DNA of 14,833 bases from JANNGZ01 sp031404155. Its GTDB lineage: Bacteria; Pseudomonadota; Gammaproteobacteria; Burkholderiales; Burkholderiaceae_C. Shown piece after piece: positions 6,106-13,298 of this stretch. The notes beneath the pieces were generated by a model. That model had not been told where the DNA came from, ran no database searches, and worked only from the letters and a program-made list of their open reading frames with translations. The translations under genes were made by a program, and so were the position numbers. The stretch lies in contig JANNGZ010000048.1 of assembly GCA_031404155.1 (NCBI GenBank), forward strand, positions 1-14,833, given 5' to 3'. Every line of letters begins with the position of its first letter. Position 1 is the first letter of the stretch.

Positions 6106-7134
6106 TTGGCCAAGGTCTCGCTGGACGAAGCGCGCTTGCTGGTGAGCCGTGCGTTGCGTGCGGCCGGCGCCAACGAGGGGATGGCCGATTGCACCGCGCG
6201 CGCGCTGGTGCTCGCCGAATCACAAGGGCTCGGCTCGCATGGCCTGTCGCGTGTGGCGCAGTACGCCACGCACCTGCGCAACGGCCGTGTGAACGGCGCC
6301 GCGCTGCCGAGCGTGGCCCGCGCCAAAGGCGGCGCGGTGCTGGTGGACGCGCACGAGGGCCTGGCCTTCGCCGCTTGCAAGTTGGCGCTGCGCGAGGCCG
6401 TGGCGCGGGCGCGGGAAAACGGCATTGCCTTTGCCGGTGTGACCAACAGCCACCACTGCGGCGTGGTCGTCGACCACCTGCGGCCGGTGGCCGCCGCGGG
6501 CATGGTCGGCATCGGCTTCGCGAATTCTCCGGCCGCGATGCCGGCGGCCGGCGGCAAGCATCCGATCTTCGGCACCAACCCGGTGGCCGCGGTGTTCCCT
6601 CGGCGTGACAAGGATGCGCTGCTGATCGACCTGAGCTTGAGCGAAGTGGCGCGTGGCAAATTGATGGTGGCGGCCAGGGAGGGCAAGCCGATCCCGCTCG
6701 GCTGGGCGCTCGATGCCAGTGGCCAGCCGACCACCGACCCGGGTGCAGGCATGACCGGCTCGATGTTGCCGTTCGGCACAGGGGCCGCGAGCAGCCCGGG
6801 AGCCGCCTCCAGCCCCAAGGGCGCGATGCTTGCGCTGATGGTCGAGTTGCTGGTCACCGCCTTGATCGGCGCGCAGTTCGGCTTCGAAGCGTCGAGTTTT
6901 TTTGTCGATGAAGGCAACCGCCCTCGCATCGGCCAGGCCTTCATCGTCATCGACCCTGGCGCACTCGCCGGCTCGGCGTCCTACCTCGACCGCGTCGAGG
7001 TGTTGGTGGCCGAGATGCTGCGCGACGCGGGGGTACGCCTGCCGGGTGCGCGGCGCGAGGCGCTTCGGCGCCAGGCCGAGCTGGTGGGCATCGAGATCGC
7101 GGACGGCCTGCTCGCGCAGTGGCGCGCGGCGTGA
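6106..7134 (+). CDS. comC: (R)-sulfolactate dehydrogenase (LDH2/MDH2 malate/lactate dehydrogenase family)
   Basis: A 342-aa NAD(P)-dependent oxidoreductase of the LDH2/MDH2 family (Ldh2/ComC type), unrelated to the Rossmann-fold SlcC. Visible signatures are GLGSHGLSR (His45), NSHHCG (116-117, catalytic His region), GTNPVAAVFP and DLSLSEVARGK. It interconverts 3-sulfopyruvate and (R)-sulfolactate, supplying the substrate of SuyAB. The start is TTG at 6106: a TGA lies directly upstream in frame (6103-6105), no ATG follows until residue 26, and the N-terminus AKVSLDEARLLVSRALRAAG is typical of the family. AGGGGG six bases upstream serves as ribosome-binding site. Oddity: the usual GG-x-KG loop is lengthened by GAASSPGAASSP, a six-residue repeat at 226-237. 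Other LDH2-family substrates cannot be excluded from motifs, but the slcC-comC-suy context is strong. Confidence 0.85.
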   Translation: MAKVSLDEARLLVSRALRAAGANEGMADCTARALVLAESQGLGSHGLSRVAQYATHLRNGRVNGAALPSVARAKGGAVLVDAHEGLAFAACKLALREAVARARENGIAFAGVTNSHHCGVVVDHLRPVAAAGMVGIGFANSPAAMPAAGGKHPIFGTNPVAAVFPRRDKDALLIDLSLSEVARGKLMVAAREGKPIPLGWALDASGQPTTDPGAGMTGSMLPFGTGAASSPGAASSPKGAMLALMVELLVTALIGAQFGFEASSFFVDEGNRPRIGQAFIVIDPGALAGSASYLDRVEVLVAEMLRDAGVRLPGARREALRRQAELVGIEIADGLLAQWRAA

Positions 7135-7309
7135 ACATCGTGGCCGCCGCCGTCGCTCCGGTTTCGGTCGTGGCGTATGGAAATCACCGACACAAGCCGT
7201 TGCGGCCAAGACTGACACTGCACGGGCCGAGCCTTCATGCTGCGACGCGGCGTCGCCAGCCGCCGCCGCTTCCCACCCTCGTTCCGATGCCGCCTCCGGT
7301 TCGTAATCG

Positions 7310-7525
7310 ATGAGCGCAATCTCCGTCCGCCGCTGGGCCTATCGCACCGCCGCCTCGCTCGGTGCGGGGTACGTCGTCTACGTGCTCGGCCTCAAGCTGG
7401 CGAAGCTGGCCACCAGCGGCCCGCTCGGCGAGGTGGGCGAGTTCCTGCTGGTGCTGGCTTGCATCACCGCGTTCGCCGTTGGCCTGCTCGCCGACGAGTC
7501 GGTGAACACGCGCGAGCCCGGTTGA
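7310..7525 (+). CDS. Small two-helix membrane protein, unknown function
   Basis: A 71-aa protein I do not recognise. It has a basic N-terminus (SVRRWAYR), a first hydrophobic segment at about residues 13-33 and a second at about 44-61 (FLLVLACITAFAVGLLA), then a polar tail. Third codon positions are strongly GC-rich, as in its neighbours, which supports real coding. A TAA two codons upstream fixes ATG 7310 as the first in-frame ATG, but there is no clear Shine-Dalgarno. It lies 65 bp upstream of the TRAP binding-protein gene in the same direction, after 175 bp without a gene. It could be an accessory subunit of the transporter or an unrelated membrane protein. The function should be treated as unknown. 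Confidence 0.6.
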   Translation: MSAISVRRWAYRTAASLGAGYVVYVLGLKLAKLATSGPLGEVGEFLLVLACITAFAVGLLADESVNTREPG

Positions 7526-7590
7526 ACCCAGCCCACCGAGCCGCCCCGAACGATCCCACCCCGCGTCAGAACCAACCACCCGGAGACGAC

Positions 7591-8748
7591 ATGAACACGA
7601 TCGAAACCCTGCTGCAAGCGCGTGACGAAGAGCGCCGCAACTTCCTGCTCGCCGCGCGCAAACACGGCTTCACCGTGGCGGTGATGGGCCTCACCGGGGG
7701 CTACCTGTTCGACGGCCGCGCGCTCGCGCAGACCGCGGTCGACGAGGAGAAGAAGCAGAAGGCGGCCAAGATCACGATGCTGTTCGCCACCGAATACAAG
7801 CTCGAGGACTTCGTGAGGTACCCGGTGATGCAGGCGCGCTACAAGGAGAACATCGAGAAGGAATCGAAGGGGCAGATCTACACCAAGCTGCACCCCGCCG
7901 GCCAGCTCGGCGTGGGCGCGGCGCTGGCGCAAAAAATCCAGGCCGGCACGGTGCAGGGCGGCGCGGTGTCGCTGTCCAACTTCAGCCCCTACGCGCCGGC
8001 GGTGGACCTGATCAACATCCCCTACTGGTGCGGCGACAACCAGCGTTTTGCCAACCTCGTCACCAGCCGCGCCTGGGACAAGGACATCACACCGCGTGTG
8101 GTGGCCAAGGGCTACAAGCCGCTGTTCTATTTCACGGTGGACCCGCGCACGATCGCCAGCCGCAAAGGGTTCAAGCTGATCAAGACGCCGAGCGACATGC
8201 AGGGCATGAAGATGCGCGTGCCGCCGTCCAAGCTGCTGCAAACCTTCTACCGCCTGGCCGGCGCCAACCCGACCGTGGTGCCCTGGGGCGAAACCGCCAC
8301 CGCGATCAAACAGGGCGTGGCCGACGGGCTCGACCCGGCGATCGCCGCGCTCGCCACCTTCGGCTTCCAGGACTTGCTCGGCCATATCTCGTACATCCGC
8401 TCGGTGCCCGACGCGCAGATGTTCGCCGCCAACGCCGCCTGGTACAGCGCGCTGCCGGCCGACATCAAGGCCGCGTTCGACATCGCCAACGAGAAGACCC
8501 AGATCGAAACCTTTGCCCAGATCGAGAAGGCGCGCACCGAGTCGATGCGCCTGCTGCGTGCCGGCGGCTGCGAGTTCTACAACCCGAGCGACGCCGAAAT
8601 GAAGCAATGGCAGGAGGTCTGCGGCGAGCAGCGCAAGGAGTACGACGAATTCAAGATCGCGTTCGCCGGCTCGCTCGCCACCTTCGACTCGTTCAAGGTC
8701 GCCGCCAACACCAAAGGCCCGATCACGGTGCCCGACTTCAAGCTCTGA
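7591..8748 (+). CDS. TRAP transporter periplasmic substrate-binding protein (DctP-type), Tat signal
   Basis: A 385-aa DctP-family receptor. The N-terminus holds a twin-arginine type signal: EERRNFLLAARKHGF (Arg15-Arg16), then a hydrophobic stretch and an ALA-Q cleavage site near residue 46. The mature part shows ITMLFATEYKLEDFVRYPVMQARYKE split over the first strand and helix, LHPAGQLGVGAALAQKIQAGTVQGG, the MKMRVPPSKLLQTFYRLAGANP region with the conserved arginine that contacts the carboxylate in known TRAP receptors, and VVPWGETATAIKQGVADGLD. Start ATG 7591 has GGAG five bases upstream. It delivers an acidic substrate to the QM membrane pair encoded next. In this cluster the ligand is probably DHPS and/or sulfolactate, by context only. 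Confidence 0.92.
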   Translation: MNTIETLLQARDEERRNFLLAARKHGFTVAVMGLTGGYLFDGRALAQTAVDEEKKQKAAKITMLFATEYKLEDFVRYPVMQARYKENIEKESKGQIYTKLHPAGQLGVGAALAQKIQAGTVQGGAVSLSNFSPYAPAVDLINIPYWCGDNQRFANLVTSRAWDKDITPRVVAKGYKPLFYFTVDPRTIASRKGFKLIKTPSDMQGMKMRVPPSKLLQTFYRLAGANPTVVPWGETATAIKQGVADGLDPAIAALATFGFQDLLGHISYIRSVPDAQMFAANAAWYSALPADIKAAFDIANEKTQIETFAQIEKARTESMRLLRAGGCEFYNPSDAEMKQWQEVCGEQRKEYDEFKIAFAGSLATFDSFKVAANTKGPITVPDFKL

Positions 8749-8788
8749 GCATCGCTTTCGCCAAGGGCAGAGAACGAATCCGACGCGA

Positions 8789-9307
8789 ATGCACCGAGCC
8801 CTCCAGGCCCTCAACCGCGACGCCGAACGCTGGGCGATGCTGGTGTTCTATACCTTCTGCTGCGTGGTCATCGTGCAGGAGGTGGTGCGCCGCTTCGTCT
8901 TCAACTTTTCCTCGGCCTGGGGCGAGGAGGCGGCGCGTTATGCCTTCATCTACCTCGGCTGGATCGGCGCGGCCTATGCGGTGCGCGAGCGGGCGCATAT
9001 CCGCTTCGACATCGTGATCAGCCGCGTTGGCCCGCGCGCGAAAGCTGTACTGTTCATCTTCGCCGAGCTGGCCACGATCGCGTTTGCGTTCATCGCGCTG
9101 TACTGGAGCCTGCACACGGTGCGCCAGTTGCTCGAGTTCGGCGGCACGACGCCGGTGCTGCGCGTGAATAAGGTGTGGTTCGAGGCGGCGGTGCCGATCG
9201 GCTTTGCGCTGGTGGTGCTGCGCAGCGCGCAAGGCATTGCCCGCGATATGGCCGACCTGCGTGCCGGCCGCGAAGTGTTCGCCGGCAAGGCGATGTTCGA
9301 AGAGTAA
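8789..9307 (+). CDS. TRAP transporter small membrane subunit (DctQ-type)
   Basis: A 172-aa protein with about four hydrophobic segments (about residues 16-33, 46-62, 84-105 and 131-150) and the DctQ-family pattern VVRRFVFNFSSAWGEEAARYAFIYLGWIGA, with the characteristic WGEE-x-AR, followed by AVRERAHIRFD. It forms the small inner-membrane subunit of the TRAP carrier together with DctM. It starts at ATG 8789, 40 bp after the binding-protein gene, with only a weak purine-rich site upstream. A 224-bp repeat-rich gap separates it from dctM, which is unusual because these two genes are normally adjacent or overlapping. Confidence 0.92.
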   Translation: MHRALQALNRDAERWAMLVFYTFCCVVIVQEVVRRFVFNFSSAWGEEAARYAFIYLGWIGAAYAVRERAHIRFDIVISRVGPRAKAVLFIFAELATIAFAFIALYWSLHTVRQLLEFGGTTPVLRVNKVWFEAAVPIGFALVVLRSAQGIARDMADLRAGREVFAGKAMFEE

Positions 9308-9531
9308 ATGACAACCGCTGGACATCTTCGATGTCGCCAGCCGCGAGACTCGGCCGGCGCTCTTGGCGTCCAAGCCGGCGCAGGCCGGCTCGGAGCCGCG
9401 CCAATCGCTCCCCCGAGGGGAGCGCGGCCCGCTTGGGAGCTGAGTGCCGCGGCTCAAAGTCCGCCTGCGCGGACTTGGACGGCACGAAGGCCAGCGGGCT
9501 CTGGCCGATGGCGGCCCGGCGCGGGCCGACG
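9308..9531 (+). repeat. Hairpin-rich intergenic repeat between TRAP Q and M genes
   Basis: This 224-bp stretch has no gene. It contains four inverted repeats: GACATC/GATGTC (9321-9326/9330-9335), AGCCGGC/GCCGGCT (9373-9379/9384-9390), CGCTCCCC/GGGGAGCG (9406-9413/9417-9424) and AAGTCCGC/GCGGACTT (9457-9464/9469-9476). The CGCTCCCC hairpin shares its core with the repeat at 6035-6105. The reading frame of dctM stays open through it, but the translation is not protein-like. It is probably an interspersed repeat that entered the operon. Confidence 0.6.
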
Positions 9532-10806
9532 ATGAGCGCCGTTGTCTGGTCGGTGCTGGGCATCGTCGCGCTGCTCGCGGTCGGCGTGCCGTTCTGGGTC
9601 TCGATGGGCCTGGGCACTTTTGCGATGCTCGCCTCGACGCAGGCACTGCCGCTCACCCTGATCGGCGAGGCGCTGTTCGACGGCGTCGACTCGTTTGCGC
9701 TGATTGCGATTCCACTGTTTATCCTCACCGGCGACGCGATGGTGCGTTCGGGCCTGGGAGTGAAGCTGCTCAACTTCGCGGAAGCAAGTTTCGGCTCGCT
9801 GCGCTCAGGGCTTGGCACCTCGGCGGTGATGGGCTGTGGTTTGTTCTCCTGCATCTCGGGCTCGGACGCCGCCGACGCCGCCGCGGTCGGCCGGCTCACC
9901 ATGGACCGCCTGGTCGAACGCGGCTACCCCAAGACTTATGCCTGCGCGCTGATCGCCTCGGGCGCGTGTACCGGCATCCTGATTCCGCCGTCGATCGCCT
10001 ACATCATCATCGGCCTGGTGCTCGGCGTCTCCGCGTCCACGCTGTTCCTCGCCGCGTTCATTCCGGGGGTGATCGTGCTGGTGGGCGTGATGCTCACGAA
10101 CGTGGTGCTCAACCGCATCCACGGCTACGAAAAGTCGACCGAGAAGTTCAGCGGCGCACGATGGTGGCGCGCACTGTGGGACGCGCGCTTCGCGCTCGCG
10201 ATCCCTTTGATCATCCTCGGCGGCATCTACTCCGGTGTGTTCACGCCGACCGAGTCGGCCGCCATCGCGGTCACGGTGGCGGTGGCCACCGGCCTGGCGC
10301 AAAAGGAGCTCAAGCTCGCCGACTTCCCGGCCATGCTCGGCACCTCGGCGCGGGTGTGTGGCGTGGTGCTGCCGATCATCGCGGTGGCGCTGCTGTTCTC
10401 GCAGGCGCTCACGGTACTGGACGTGCCGCAGGGCTTCGTGGCCTGGGTGATGAGTTATGGCACCGACCGCACTTCGGTGATCCTGCTCTTCCTGGTCATC
10501 TGGATCATCGCCGGCATGTTCATGGAAGCCGGCCCGAACATCGTGGTGCTCGGGCCGCTGCTCTGGCCTCTGGCCGAGAAGGTGGGCTTCGACCAGGTGC
10601 ACTTTTGCATCTTCATGATCACCACGCTCGGCCTGGGTTTCATCACGCCGCCGTTCGGCTTGAATCTCTTCGTGATGTCGGGCCTGACCCGCACGCCGGT
10701 GTCGGACATCGCCGCGAAGGCCTTGCCGTTTGCGCTGGTGATGGTGGCCATCTCGGCGCTGATCGGTTTTGTGCCGTCGATTTCCCTGGTGCTTCTCGGG
10801 CGCTGA
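9532..10806 (+). CDS. TRAP transporter large membrane subunit (DctM-type)
   Basis: A 424-aa very hydrophobic protein with about 11-12 membrane segments, the normal length for DctM. Family motifs include FALIAIPLFILTGDAM, the first-repeat loop GLGTSAVMGCGLFSCISGSDAADAAAVG, ASGACTGILIPPSIAYIIIG and, in the second repeat, LGLGFITPPFGLNLFVMSG. It is the sodium-coupled permease subunit of the TRAP system. Start ATG 9532 gives a normal family N-terminus. ATG 9508 is also in frame but would add eight residues encoded by the upstream repeat. Neither has a clear ribosome-binding site, and the reading frame is open far back through the repeat region. hpsN follows after 30 bp. Confidence 0.92.
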   Translation: MSAVVWSVLGIVALLAVGVPFWVSMGLGTFAMLASTQALPLTLIGEALFDGVDSFALIAIPLFILTGDAMVRSGLGVKLLNFAEASFGSLRSGLGTSAVMGCGLFSCISGSDAADAAAVGRLTMDRLVERGYPKTYACALIASGACTGILIPPSIAYIIIGLVLGVSASTLFLAAFIPGVIVLVGVMLTNVVLNRIHGYEKSTEKFSGARWWRALWDARFALAIPLIILGGIYSGVFTPTESAAIAVTVAVATGLAQKELKLADFPAMLGTSARVCGVVLPIIAVALLFSQALTVLDVPQGFVAWVMSYGTDRTSVILLFLVIWIIAGMFMEAGPNIVVLGPLLWPLAEKVGFDQVHFCIFMITTLGLGFITPPFGLNLFVMSGLTRTPVSDIAAKALPFALVMVAISALIGFVPSISLVLLGR

Positions 10807-10836
10807 CCCGGCGCCCGCCTCCTTGACGAGACCCCC

Positions 10837-12150
10837 ATGAGCCTGACCTACCTCAAACGCGCCGCCAAGACACCCGATACCGAAACCGCCAGCGCGCGCA
10901 AGGTGGTCCACGACATGCTCGCCGCGATCGATGAGCGCGGCGAAGCGGCGGTGCGCGAGTACGCGAAGCAGCTCGACGGCTGGAGCGGCGACATCGTGAT
11001 GAGCGCGGAGCAAGTAGACGCCGCGCTGCGCGAAGTGCCAGCGCGGGTGCGCGCGGACATCGACTTTGCGGTGGCGCAGGTGAGCGCGTTTGCGCAGGCG
11101 CAGCGCGAGTCCATTGCCGACATCAGTGTCGAATTGCACCCCGGTGTCACCGCCGGCCAGCGGGTGGTGCCGGTGAACGTGGTGGGCTGCTACGCGCCGG
11201 CCGGGCGCTACGCGCATATCGCGTCGGCCTACATGACGGTGGCCACCGCCAAGGCCGCCGGCGTTCGCACCGTGATCGCTTGTTCGTCGCCGTTCCGCGG
11301 CGGTGGCATGCACCCCTATGTGCTCTACGCCTTCAAGGCCGCGGGGGCCGATATCGTGATGACACTCGGCGGCGTGCAGGCGATCGCGACCCTCGCCAAT
11401 GGCCTGTTCACCGGCCAGCCTGCCGACGTGGTGGTCGGCCCGGGCAACAAGTTTGTCGCCGAAGCCAAACGCGCGCTGTTCGGCAAGGTGGGTATCGACG
11501 TGTTCGCGGGGCCGTCCGAGGTGGCGGTGATTGCCGACGATTCGGCCGATGCCGCGATCGTCGCCAGCGACCTGGTCGGCCAGGCCGAACATGGCCACGA
11601 GAGCCCGGCGTGGCTGTTCACCAGCTCGCGCGTCTTGGCCGAGCAGGTGATGCGACGCGTGCCCGAATTGATCGACACGCTGCCACCCACCGCGCGCGAC
11701 GCCGCCGGCGCGGCCTGGCGCGACTACGGTGAAGTGATCGTCGCCGACACGCGCGAAGAGCTCGCCGCGGTGTCCGACCGCCACGCCAGCGAACACCTCG
11801 AGGTGCATGCCCGCGACCTCGACTGGTGGCTGGCCAGGCTCACCTGCTACGGCTCGCTATTCCTCGGCGAAGAAACCACCGTGGCCTATGGCGACAAGAC
11901 CAGCGGCCCGAACCATGTGCTGCCCACGAAGGGCGCGGCGCGCTACTCGGGCGGCCTGTCGGTGCACAAGTTCATGAAGACGCTGACCTGGCAGAAGATG
12001 AGCCGCGAGGCGACGCGGCAGATCGGTGGCGTCACCGCACGCATCTCGCGCATTGAGGGCATGGAAGCGCATGCGCGCACCGCGGACGACCGGCTGGCGA
12101 AGTATTTCCCGGGTGAGTCTTTCGACCTGGGTGAGCCGGTGAAGGTCTAG
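10837..12150 (+). CDS. hpsN: Sulfopropanediol (DHPS) 3-dehydrogenase, HisD-like
   Basis: A 437-aa protein of the histidinol dehydrogenase fold. In the sulfonate pathway HpsN oxidises (R)-2,3-dihydroxypropane-1-sulfonate to (R)-sulfolactate in two NAD+-dependent steps. Conserved HisD-type zinc and catalytic residues are present: Gln249 and His252 (GQAEHGHES), Glu319-His320 (SEHLEV), Asp353 (GDKTSGPNHVLPT) and His412 (GMEAHARTADDR). GPGNKFVAEAKR and GIDVFAGPSE also match the family. The histidinol-binding region is altered (GCYAPAGRYAHIASAYM), and there are no his genes nearby, so true histidinol dehydrogenase is unlikely. Start ATG 10837 has only a weak GAG upstream. Its product feeds directly into SuyAB, which supports the assignment. 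It follows the TRAP permease gene by 30 bp. Confidence 0.88.
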   Translation: MSLTYLKRAAKTPDTETASARKVVHDMLAAIDERGEAAVREYAKQLDGWSGDIVMSAEQVDAALREVPARVRADIDFAVAQVSAFAQAQRESIADISVELHPGVTAGQRVVPVNVVGCYAPAGRYAHIASAYMTVATAKAAGVRTVIACSSPFRGGGMHPYVLYAFKAAGADIVMTLGGVQAIATLANGLFTGQPADVVVGPGNKFVAEAKRALFGKVGIDVFAGPSEVAVIADDSADAAIVASDLVGQAEHGHESPAWLFTSSRVLAEQVMRRVPELIDTLPPTARDAAGAAWRDYGEVIVADTREELAAVSDRHASEHLEVHARDLDWWLARLTCYGSLFLGEETTVAYGDKTSGPNHVLPTKGAARYSGGLSVHKFMKTLTWQKMSREATRQIGGVTARISRIEGMEAHARTADDRLAKYFPGESFDLGEPVKV

Positions 12151-12487
12151 GGTGAAGACGGTTCCCCAGCCGGGCACTGCTTCCGGCTCGTTGCGGCGGT
12201 TCCGAATCGTCGGCCGTTTCCGAGTGGTCGGCGCGTCGCGGCACGCGGTGCCCGGTGGGGGCTCGTTCTGGGTCGGTCGTGGCTGCGCGCCGACTCCGCT
12301 GCGATGCTCGGCTTGGGGTCGCGCCGCCGAACCCGCTACGTTCACTTCGTTCACTGCACTCGGACAGCCGCGGCGAGTCAGATCACGAAGCGCGCTTCGC
12401 GCGCCGACCCCAAGCCTGCGCTTCTCGCCGCCCCAGCTGAGCGCGTTATGAGTCACGCGAATCAAGCGCCGCAGCGGAGCCCCTGAG
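12151..12487. repeat. 337-bp intergenic stretch with large inverted repeat
   Basis: I see no supportable gene here. Arms GGCTTGGGGTCG (12310-12321) and CGACCCCAAGCC (12405-12416) are perfect inverted repeats 83 bp apart. Between them are a 7-bp direct repeat GTTCACT (12340-12346 and 12349-12355) and the palindrome GAAGCGCGCTTC (12388-12399). Short open frames exist but lack a ribosome-binding site and protein-like composition. It probably represents an interspersed repeat of the host genome lying inside the cluster, and it could reduce or separate expression of the downstream dehydrogenases. I see no convincing promoter. Confidence 0.6.
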
Positions 12488-13267
12488 ATGCCGCTGCACG
12501 CCGAGATCACCAAGCGCTTCGACCTGAGCGGAAAACGCGCGCTGGTCAGCGGCGGCAGCTCGGGCATCGGCCTGGCGATGGCGCGTGCGCTCGGGCTCGC
12601 GGGTGCGCGGGTGCTGCTGGTGGCGCGGCGCGAGGCCGAGTTGTGCGCTGCGGTGCAGGTGCTGGGCAGCGAAGGCATCGACGCCGGCTTCCTCTGCGCC
12701 GACCTCAGCCAAAACAACAGCTACCACGAGACTGCGGCCCAAGCGCGGGCCGTCCTTGGCGGTATCGACATCCTGGTCAACGCGGCGGGTGTGAACCTGC
12801 GCGAACCCTTCTGTGACGTGACGCCCGAGACCTGGCAGACGCAGCTTGCGCTGCACCTCGGCGCGCCGTTTTTCCTCACCCAGGCGCTCGCGCCCGGCAT
12901 GGCCGCGCACGGCTGGGGGCGCATCCTGAACATCGCGTCGCTGCAAAGTTACCGTGCCTTCCCCCACAGCGCGCCCTACGGCGCGGGCAAGGGCGGGGTG
13001 GTGCAGCTCACCCGTGCCATCGCGCAGGAGTGGGGCGCGCGCGGCATCACCTGCAATGCGATCGGGCCGGGCTTCTTCCCCACCGCGCTCACCGCCGCCG
13101 TGTTCAACAACCCGGAACTCGCGCAGCGCCACGCGGCGCACACCGCGCTCGGCCGCAACGGCGCGCTCGACGACCTGATCGGCGCCACCGTGTTCCTGGC
13201 CAGCGACGCGTCGGCCTACATCACCGGGCAGACGCTGATGGTCGACGGTGGTTTCACCGCCAAATAG
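12488..13267 (+). CDS. Short-chain dehydrogenase/reductase, candidate DHPS 2-dehydrogenase (HpsO/HpsP-like role)
   Basis: A 259-aa classical SDR. The cofactor motif SGGSSGIG is at residues 21-28, NAAG at 98-101, the catalytic Ser151, Tyr164 and Lys168 (YGAGK) have normal spacing, and the C-terminal ITGQTLMVDGGF is typical. In Cupriavidus-type DHPS degradation, HpsO and HpsP are two NAD(P)-linked dehydrogenases that interconvert the DHPS enantiomers through the 2-keto compound. One SDR and one MDR encoded side by side after hpsN fit that arrangement. Which of the two names applies is not certain, so no symbol is given. Start ATG 12488 has CGGAG eight bases upstream. By sequence alone it could act on another polyol. 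Confidence 0.85.
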   Translation: MPLHAEITKRFDLSGKRALVSGGSSGIGLAMARALGLAGARVLLVARREAELCAAVQVLGSEGIDAGFLCADLSQNNSYHETAAQARAVLGGIDILVNAAGVNLREPFCDVTPETWQTQLALHLGAPFFLTQALAPGMAAHGWGRILNIASLQSYRAFPHSAPYGAGKGGVVQLTRAIAQEWGARGITCNAIGPGFFPTALTAAVFNNPELAQRHAAHTALGRNGALDDLIGATVFLASDASAYITGQTLMVDGGFTAK

Positions 13268-13298
13268 CAGCACGCAAAAAGCCGCGGAGGCATCGACG

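Noticed and set aside
6102..6608. GTG at 6102 as start of a separate reading frame near comC
   Set aside because: That frame is different from comC and yields an Arg/Gly-rich sequence without motifs. The TTG frame carries the full LDH2-family protein.
9805..11808. A 667-codon open frame on the minus strand
   Set aside because: It covers dctM and most of hpsN antisense. The His/Arg/Gly/Asp-rich translation is the typical shadow of GC-rich codons, while the plus-strand genes show clear motifs.
10837..12150. Histidinol dehydrogenase (hisD) for histidine synthesis
   Set aside because: The fold and zinc ligands fit, but the substrate-side region differs and there are no his genes nearby. The neighbours are sulfonate genes, which favours HpsN.
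12152..12486. Short open frames of 60-99 codons between hpsN and the SDR gene
   Set aside because: They overlap each other in different frames within repeat sequence, lack ribosome-binding sites and have no protein-like segments.
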